Positions 7,144-10,258 of a DNA stretch of 10,258 bases are shown here, one piece after another; position 1 is the stretch's first letter, and the number at the start of each line of letters is the position of its first letter. The notes under the pieces were generated by a model. The model was not told where the DNA came from, did not search any database, and saw only the letters and a list, made by a program, of their open reading frames with translations. Position numbers and translations under genes: made by a program. Source of the stretch: a bacterium (GTDB lineage: Bacteria > 4484-113 > JAGGVC01); NCBI GenBank assembly GCA_039961635.1, contig JABRWB010000028.1, positions 1-10,258 of the forward strand, written 5' to 3'.

Positions 7144-7167
7144 AAAAAAGCCCCGGTGCACCGGAGC
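7144..7167 (-). terminator. Intrinsic terminator/attenuator hairpin in the pilin leader
   Basis: Minus-strand stem GCTCCGGTG/CACCGGGGC (7167-7150) with one G-T pair is followed directly by six T (7149-7144). An alternative stem pairs CCCCGGT (7178-7172) with ACCGGGG (7157-7151), using the same right arm. It sits 80 bases before the pilin ATG and just after a TATAAT box, so it could attenuate that transcript, or stop transcription antisense to hicBA. Confidence 0.65.
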
Positions 7168-7179
7168 CTCGACCGGGGA

Positions 7180-7189
7180 GATTATACCG
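7180..7189 (-). promoter_or_regulatory. Candidate -10 region for the pilin-like gene
   Basis: Minus-strand CGGTATAATC contains a consensus TATAAT (7186-7181). No recognisable -35 hexamer lies 16-19 bases upstream. The leader to ATG 7064 would be about 110 bases and would contain the terminator hairpin. Confidence 0.45.
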
Positions 7190-7269
7190 GAAATAACTGC
7201 ATTTCTCCGCAGTTTTTGGGGAATCGGTATATTCGTCCTGCCGCCCGGCGTCATGACTGCAGGTTTTAA

Positions 7270-7279
7270 CGGTATAATC
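7270..7279 (+). promoter_or_regulatory. Candidate -10 region for hicBA
   Basis: CGGTATAATC with consensus TATAAT at 7273-7278, identical over ten bases to the minus-strand copy at 7180-7189. Transcription would begin near 7285, about 35 bases before the hicB ATG. The -35 is not recognisable, as expected if an activator or extended contacts are used. Confidence 0.5.
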
Positions 7280-7319
7280 ACCCTGCCGCCGCACGCGGAT
7301 TGCGAAAAGGCGAAGCTTT

Positions 7320-7526
7320 ATGAGGCTGCTGGTAACACTTGAAGATTACGGCGACGGATGGATTGTGGCCGAGTGTCCGTCCATCCCCGGCTGCGTATCC
7401 CAGGGCCGCACGGAGGACGAAGCTCTGGCGAACATCCGCGAAGCCATCGAGCTTTGCCTTGAAGTGCGCGAGGAGCTGGGGATGCCCAAGACGGTCGAAG
7501 TACGCGAGCTTGTGGTCGCGGGATGA
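7320..7526 (+). CDS. hicB: HicB-family antitoxin
   Basis: 68 residues, matching the short HicB-like form: a partly degraded RNase H-like fold without a separate DNA-binding tail. The diagnostic run is VAECPSIPGCVSQGRTEDEA (17-36), followed by ALANIREAIELCLE; the family consensus is close to 'yvaecPelPGcvsqGdTleEAlaNireAie'. HicB binds and masks the HicA ribonuclease and usually helps repress the operon. Start ATG 7320 follows the weak Shine-Dalgarno AAGGCGA eight bases upstream. It overlaps hicA by four bases (ATGA), showing translational coupling in the order hicB-hicA. The protein appears intact. Without a DNA-binding domain, autoregulation through this protein is uncertain. Confidence 0.93.
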   Translation: MRLLVTLEDYGDGWIVAECPSIPGCVSQGRTEDEALANIREAIELCLEVREELGMPKTVEVRELVVAG

Positions 7527-7753
7527 TTCCGAAATTTCCCGTCGTATCTGGCTTGGACGCGGCCCGCGCGTTCGAACGCCTGTGGTGGCGGTTTCAACGA
7601 AGGAAGGGCAGCCACCTCTGCTATACAAAGCCCGGCGTTCCTTCCACGCTGTAGATTCCCGATCACTACGAGCTATCCATCGGAACGCTGCGAAAACTGA
7701 TCAAGCTTGCCGAAACGAGCGTTGAAGAATTTAGCGAGGCTTTGAAAAAGTAA
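7523..7753 (+). pseudogene. hicA: HicA-family toxin interrupted by an amber codon
   Basis: Read through the stop, this frame gives 76 residues that match HicA mRNA interferases along their whole length: PKFPVVSG (3-10), then an alpha helix, RKGSH with the catalytic His31 in the usual place, then IPDHYELSIGTLRKLI (45-60) and TSVEEFSEALKK. HicA folds as a double-stranded-RNA-binding-like domain and cleaves mRNA. Codon 44 is TAG (7652-7654), at the position before 'IPDH' where the family usually has a small polar residue such as Ser or Thr; a single C-to-A change from TCG would produce it. The 43-residue product retains the catalytic His but loses the second half of the fold, so it is probably inactive. 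A sequencing error is possible. Codons downstream are undamaged, so the lesion is recent if real. The start overlaps the hicB stop. Confidence 0.88.
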
Positions 7754-7817
7754 AATTGTTGATCAGTTAGCCTCGCCTGCTCTGCCAGAATCCGCGGATC
7801 CGGACGGCTCGGCATCA

Positions 7818-7843
7818 TAGCGGCCGCACGCAGTGCGCTCCTA
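7818..7843. repeat. Weak REP-like hairpin overlapping the GlcF-like stop codon
   Basis: TAG...CTA ends enclose CGCAC-GCA-GTGCG (7825-7837). On the minus strand it reads CGGTAGGAGCGCACTGCG, with the stop TAG of the Fe-S gene inside it, resembling the 'GTAGGAGCG' style of REP elements. The stem is only five perfect pairs. A perfect 10-bp palindrome ATCCGCGGAT lies nearby at about 7793-7802. Confidence 0.35.
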
Positions 7844-9292
7844 CCGCACCGCGCGCGCAACGACTTCGGAAAGGTGCACGCTGCGATGCTTTCCGCCATG
7901 CGCGGCGGAGTGCTGGTTAAGGTAATACAGGCACGCGGGGCAGGTCGTCGCGATTTCCTCCTCCGGCGCCGCCGCAAGGAAATCGCCTTTCTTGTCCGCG
8001 ATTTTCTGCGCGAGCTTCGGGAAATCCACGCAGAACGTTCCGCCGAATCCGCAGCACGCGTCCTCGCCCGCGCGCGGCGTGTATGCGGCCGCGCGCCCCA
8101 GCATCTCCCGCGGCTCCCGCGTTATTTTGAGCGCGAATTTCTGGTGGCACGGGTCGTGGAATCCGATCGCGCCTTCGGCCGCGTCGAGCTTCAATTTGTC
8201 CCCCGCGAGCTTCATGACCTCGAAGTCCATTTTTATTTTTTTTGAGAATTCGACGAATTCCGCGCCGAACTTTTCGGGATAAATCATTTTCATCGTTTTC
8301 GCGCAGGTCGGATTCGAAGCGACGATGTACTCGCAGCCAAGCGAAGTAAACCGCTCGCGCGTCGCGCGCGCCATCCGCTCGAACGCCGCCATATCGCCCG
8401 TGCCCAGCACCGGCGCGCCGCAGCATCCCGCGTCCTCCGGGATTACGACCTCGAAGCCCGCGGCTTCGAGCACCGCGACCGTGTCGCGCGCGACCGCGGG
8501 ATAAAGCGTGTCGGTCATGCAATCCACCAGATACGCGACGCGCGGCCTGCGCGACGGCACCGCGGCAGCGCCGACGCGGACCGCGCCCGCGGGCGTGCTC
8601 GCCGCGGCGATGAGCGCGGGTTCCTGCTTCGGCGCGCGTTTTCTTGCGAACGCGCTGCCGATGAAAAACTTTCCCGCGATCTTGGGAATCGCGATTTGTC
8701 CCAGGAACCAGAACGCGTCTTCGGATGGAGTTTTGAAACGCTCGGATGGTTCGGAATTAGATTTGACTGCCCGTGCGCCGATCCGGAGATCCGCGGTATA
8801 TTTGGATTTGTTGGATTTATCGGCGACGCGCGACGGATGCCAGAAGATTCCCCAGATTTGCTGCGCCAGCCAAAGCGAGCGCGCCGCGAAATGTATCAGC
8901 ATCCTCGACGGAAGTATTTGCGCGGTAATCCAGTCCGAAATGCGCGGGAGCAATTTCCGCCGCGTGATTTCCGCGCGTCCTTCCTCGAAAACGCTGACGG
9001 TGTGGATGTTCGACGGGCAGACGTCCATGCAACGGTAGCAGCGCAGGCAGCAGTCGAGCATCCCCTCGAATGCGGGCGTTATCGCGGGCGCGGCCGCGCC
9101 CAGCGCAACCGTCCCGTCCGGCCCGGCCTCGATTCCGCCCGACAGCAGGAACGCGTCGATGAGCTGCATGTGGCCGCGCGCGGTGTGGCCCTCCTGCCGC
9201 GTTTCGAGGAACACCGGGCAGACGTACGTGCACGTGCCGCAGAGCGAGCAGCGGTCGATCTCGTGCTCCGGCGTGAAGTAGCGTCCGGCCAT
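7841..9292 (-). CDS. Fe-S oxidoreductase subunit, GlcF/HdrD-like (two 4Fe-4S motifs, two CCG domains)
   Basis: 483 residues. Two ferredoxin-type motifs lie near the N-terminus: C15-x2-C18-x2-C21-x3-C25-P and C82-x2-C85-x2-C88-x3-C92-P. Two CCG (cysteine-rich) domains follow. The first has C258, C290-C291-G and C320/C330; the second has DPC382H, C413-C414-G, C421 and C451-x2-C454. This architecture is that of glycolate oxidase subunit GlcF, lactate-utilisation proteins and HdrD, which pass electrons from a FAD-linked 2-hydroxyacid dehydrogenase to quinone or another acceptor. It is longer than typical GlcF (about 400 residues), mainly through a poorly conserved, locally A+T-richer linker at about 150-250. 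No glcD/glcE-like flavoprotein lies on either side, so the substrate cannot be fixed. ATG 9292 has no good Shine-Dalgarno. The stop TAG is at 7841-7843, converging on hicA. Confidence 0.9.
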   Translation of the reverse strand: MAGRYFTPEHEIDRCSLCGTCTYVCPVFLETRQEGHTARGHMQLIDAFLLSGGIEAGPDGTVALGAAAPAITPAFEGMLDCCLRCYRCMDVCPSNIHTVSVFEEGRAEITRRKLLPRISDWITAQILPSRMLIHFAARSLWLAQQIWGIFWHPSRVADKSNKSKYTADLRIGARAVKSNSEPSERFKTPSEDAFWFLGQIAIPKIAGKFFIGSAFARKRAPKQEPALIAAASTPAGAVRVGAAAVPSRRPRVAYLVDCMTDTLYPAVARDTVAVLEAAGFEVVIPEDAGCCGAPVLGTGDMAAFERMARATRERFTSLGCEYIVASNPTCAKTMKMIYPEKFGAEFVEFSKKIKMDFEVMKLAGDKLKLDAAEGAIGFHDPCHQKFALKITREPREMLGRAAAYTPRAGEDACCGFGGTFCVDFPKLAQKIADKKGDFLAAAPEEEIATTCPACLYYLNQHSAAHGGKHRSVHLSEVVARAVR

Positions 9293-9295
9293 CGG

Positions 9296-9304
9296 AGTAT
9301 ATTA
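9296..9304 (-). promoter_or_regulatory. Candidate -10 box immediately before the GlcF-like start
   Basis: Minus-strand TAATATACT contains TAATAT six bases before the A of ATG 9292 (and TATACT three bases before). If TAATAT is used, transcription would start at or next to the ATG, giving a leaderless mRNA, which would explain the lack of a Shine-Dalgarno. No clear -35 is seen. Confidence 0.35.
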
Positions 9305-9387
9305 CCCCGCAGACGCGCGGCTTGCCGAAGCGAGATGGCCGCCCAGCCGATTTGTGAATTCCGCCGCTTCGCGCTTGCATTTTAGCC

Positions 9388-9422
9388 GGCGCATCGCGGC
9401 AACAGCCGCGACGCTGTGCGCC
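9388..9422. repeat. REP-like bulged hairpin
   Basis: Thirteen paired bases: GGCGCA (9388-9393) with TGCGCC (9417-9422) and TCGCGGC (9394-9400) with GCCGCGA (9405-9411), loop AACA, with a five-base bulge CGCTG on one side. GCCGGC occurs at both 9385-9390 and 9440-9445, and CAGCCGCG at 9403-9410 recurs at 9430-9437. It fits an extragenic palindromic element between two minus-strand genes. Confidence 0.65.
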
Positions 9423-9466
9423 GTACAAACAGCCGCGGTGCCGGCCGGTAAGGGATGCAACCGCGC

Positions 9467-9509
9467 AAAATCCGGGGGGCTGGCGGGGTGGGACCGGCCG
9501 CTGCCCGGA
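9467..9509 (-). terminator. Probable terminator of the PKD lipoprotein gene
   Basis: Minus-strand TCCGGG (9509-9504) pairs with CCCGGA (9476-9471), followed by TTTT (9470-9467), 12 bases after the stop at 9521. The 27-base loop is GC-rich and can pair further. The T-run is short, so strength is uncertain. Confidence 0.5.
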
Positions 9510-9520
9510 ATGCAACAAAG

Positions 9521-9952
9521 CTAGGTAACACGTATAGTTTTCGGTACGCTCAAATGCTGCTCGCCGTCGTAGAATGTTGCGCGAATTACGACGACATACT
9601 CGCCGGGTTGCTCGAAGGTGTGGCGCATTTTGGGATCGAAAAGCCCTTTGAGCGACTCATGCCACTCGTCCGTTACGTCATGCCATCCTGTGCCATCGCC
9701 GAAGTCCACCTCCATCAAATTGATAAATTCTCTGGGGGACGGCGGATCTTCCAAATACCGTATAACATCTATTCGGTACTGCCAATCAAGGGGGGCTTGC
9801 CCTTCGCTTGGTGAACCGTACATTATGTGAACCGCACGATGGCTGACATATGGAAGGGGCGGATTGGAATAGTGCGTGCAACTGCAAAATAATGCAGTTT
9901 GCAGCGCCAATAACGAAACAAGTGCGAAGAAAAGGGGGATTAGCTTTCGCAT
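9521..9952 (-). CDS. PKD-domain lipoprotein
   Basis: 143 residues from ATG 9952. GGAGGG lies six bases before this ATG; an in-frame ATG at 9958 touches the GGAGGG directly and is therefore unlikely. Residues 1-25 form a signal peptide (MRK, hydrophobic 4-22, then LFCSC), with Cys25 the probable lipidated residue; the -3 Phe and extra Cys23 make the lipobox atypical. Residues about 55-143 form a PKD/Ig-like beta domain: V82-D-F-G-D-G-T88, then HTF at 111-113, GEY at 117-119 and a last strand TIRV. PKD domains are surface modules for protein or carbohydrate binding. The start overlaps the stop of an upstream 24-codon ORF (TAATG), implying coupled translation. Its C-terminus resembles that of the partial gene at the right edge, so the two may be tandem paralogues. 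It is A+T-richer than most of the window. Function unknown. Confidence 0.82.
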   Translation of the reverse strand: MRKLIPLFFALVSLLALQTALFCSCTHYSNPPLPYVSHRAVHIMYGSPSEGQAPLDWQYRIDVIRYLEDPPSPREFINLMEVDFGDGTGWHDVTDEWHESLKGLFDPKMRHTFEQPGEYVVVIRATFYDGEQHLSVPKTIRVT

Positions 9953-10026
9953 TACCATCCCTCCAACGCTTCGTCGTAATCGCAAATTCCCGCAATCTTC
10001 TTGACCATGAAAGAAATTAACTTCAT
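9952..10026 (-). CDS. 24-residue small ORF coupled to the PKD lipoprotein
   Basis: ATG 10026 follows GGGAGG by five bases, one of the best Shine-Dalgarno sites in the window. The frame encodes 24 residues, beginning MKLISFMVKK and ending DYDEALEGW, then TAA at 9954-9952, which shares its last A with the ATG of the lipoprotein gene (TAATG). The lipoprotein Shine-Dalgarno lies inside its final codons. The basic start and acidic tail do not resemble a signal peptide or a known small protein. It may be a translated leader that opens the downstream start, or a real small protein. It lies just after a strong terminator, so its own promoter is not obvious. Confidence 0.6.
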   Translation of the reverse strand: MKLISFMVKKIAGICDYDEALEGW

Positions 10027-10049
10027 CTGAACCTCCCTTGGGCTAATAC

Positions 10050-10104
10050 AAAAACACAAAAACGGCATCCGGGAGCGGACGGGATAGAACCGCCCGCGCC
10101 CCGG
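10050..10104 (-). terminator. Strong intrinsic terminator of the right-edge gene
   Basis: On the minus strand CCGGG pairs with CCCGG (outer stem) and GCGGGCGG pairs with CCGTCCGC (inner stem, one G-T), with a TTCTATC loop and small bulges. About six bases later comes TTTTTGTGTTTTT (10062-10050). It lies about 33 bases after the stop at 10137 and separates that gene from the 24-codon ORF. Confidence 0.8.
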
Positions 10105-10136
10105 AAATGTGCAAATCAATCAAGCAACGAACAACG

Positions 10137-10258
10137 TCAGCTTCCGGCGTCTTCGGGGGGGAGGACGGTGATTGTTATGTTTGCAAGGCTATCAAGTGTC
10201 CATCCATCCCAATATGTCACCTTGGCTTTAATCGTGAATTGCCCCGGGATAGTGTATA
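10137..10258 (-). CDS. C-terminus of a PKD-like protein (5' end outside window)
   Basis: Only the last 39 codons and TGA (10139-10137) are inside the window. The visible residues form the final strands of an Ig/PKD-like domain: IPGQFTIKAKVTYWDGW, then LANITITV and a short acidic tail PPEDAGS. The pattern G-x-[FY]-x-[IV]-x-[IV]-[RK]-A-x-[VF]-x-[YF]-x-D-G is shared with the lipoprotein at 9521-9952 (GEYVVVIRATFYDG). This suggests a tandem family of related surface proteins. The frame was read directly from the sequence, ending with an in-frame stop shortly before a strong terminator. Confidence 0.75.
   Translation of the reverse strand, partial: YTIPGQFTIKAKVTYWDGWTLDSLANITITVLPPEDAGS

Noticed and set aside
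7652-7654. Genome-wide recoding of TAG as sense
   Set aside because: The pilin-like, Fe-S and PKD lipoprotein genes all end at TAG in expected places, so TAG works as a stop here.
8817-9518. Minus-strand 233-codon frame overlapping the Fe-S gene start
   Set aside because: It is an out-of-frame shadow of the Fe-S gene extended through the REP-like gap; no domain and no ribosome binding site.

Overview
The window looks like high-GC chromosomal DNA from a Gram-negative-type bacterium of an uncultivated or poorly sampled lineage. It carries lipoprotein signal peptides, a dockerin-like EF-hand pair set into a fibronectin-type fold, a pseudopilin-like protein and PKD-type surface proteins. I cannot place it in a phylum from sequence alone. 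Apart from a small hicBA module on the plus strand, every convincing gene lies on the minus strand.

Layout from left to right. (1) 1-932 (-): N-terminal part of a secreted lipoprotein with a dockerin-like duplet inside an FN3-like domain; it runs off the left edge. (2) 1176-4052 (-): a 958-residue, mostly helical repeat protein ending in a domain that resembles DUF2325. (3) 4130-5743 (-): a complete Y-family translesion polymerase (DinB type) with a good sigma70-type promoter and an unusual 85-residue N-terminal extension encoded by palindromic DNA. (4) 5744-6182: a repeat-rich gap with five 7-bp tandem units, a short perfect hairpin and two 62-bp direct repeats. (5) 6183-7064 (-): a pseudopilin-like membrane-anchored protein lacking the usual prepilin cleavage residues. 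(6) 7065-7319: a divergent regulatory region with two identical -10 decamers facing away from each other and a minus-strand terminator hairpin in the pilin leader. (7) 7320-7753 (+): hicB followed by hicA, the latter interrupted by one in-frame amber codon. (8) 7841-9292 (-): a GlcF/HdrD-like protein with two 4Fe-4S motifs and two CCG domains, without its usual flavoprotein partner nearby. (9) 9293-9520: REP-like hairpin and a terminator. (10) 9521-10258 (-): an A+T-richer cluster with the C-terminus of a PKD-like protein, a strong terminator, a previously uncalled 24-codon ORF with a strong Shine-Dalgarno, and a PKD-domain lipoprotein translationally coupled to it by a TAATG overlap.

The genes do not form one pathway. 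The window reads as a mix of cell-surface proteins, a DNA-damage tolerance polymerase, an orphan redox subunit and a decayed toxin-antitoxin pair, separated by palindromic repeats. I see no complete new defence or biosynthetic system. The best leads are the dinB 5' extension, the amber-stopped hicA, the 24-codon coupled ORF, and the fusion of a DUF2325-like domain to a large helical-repeat protein.
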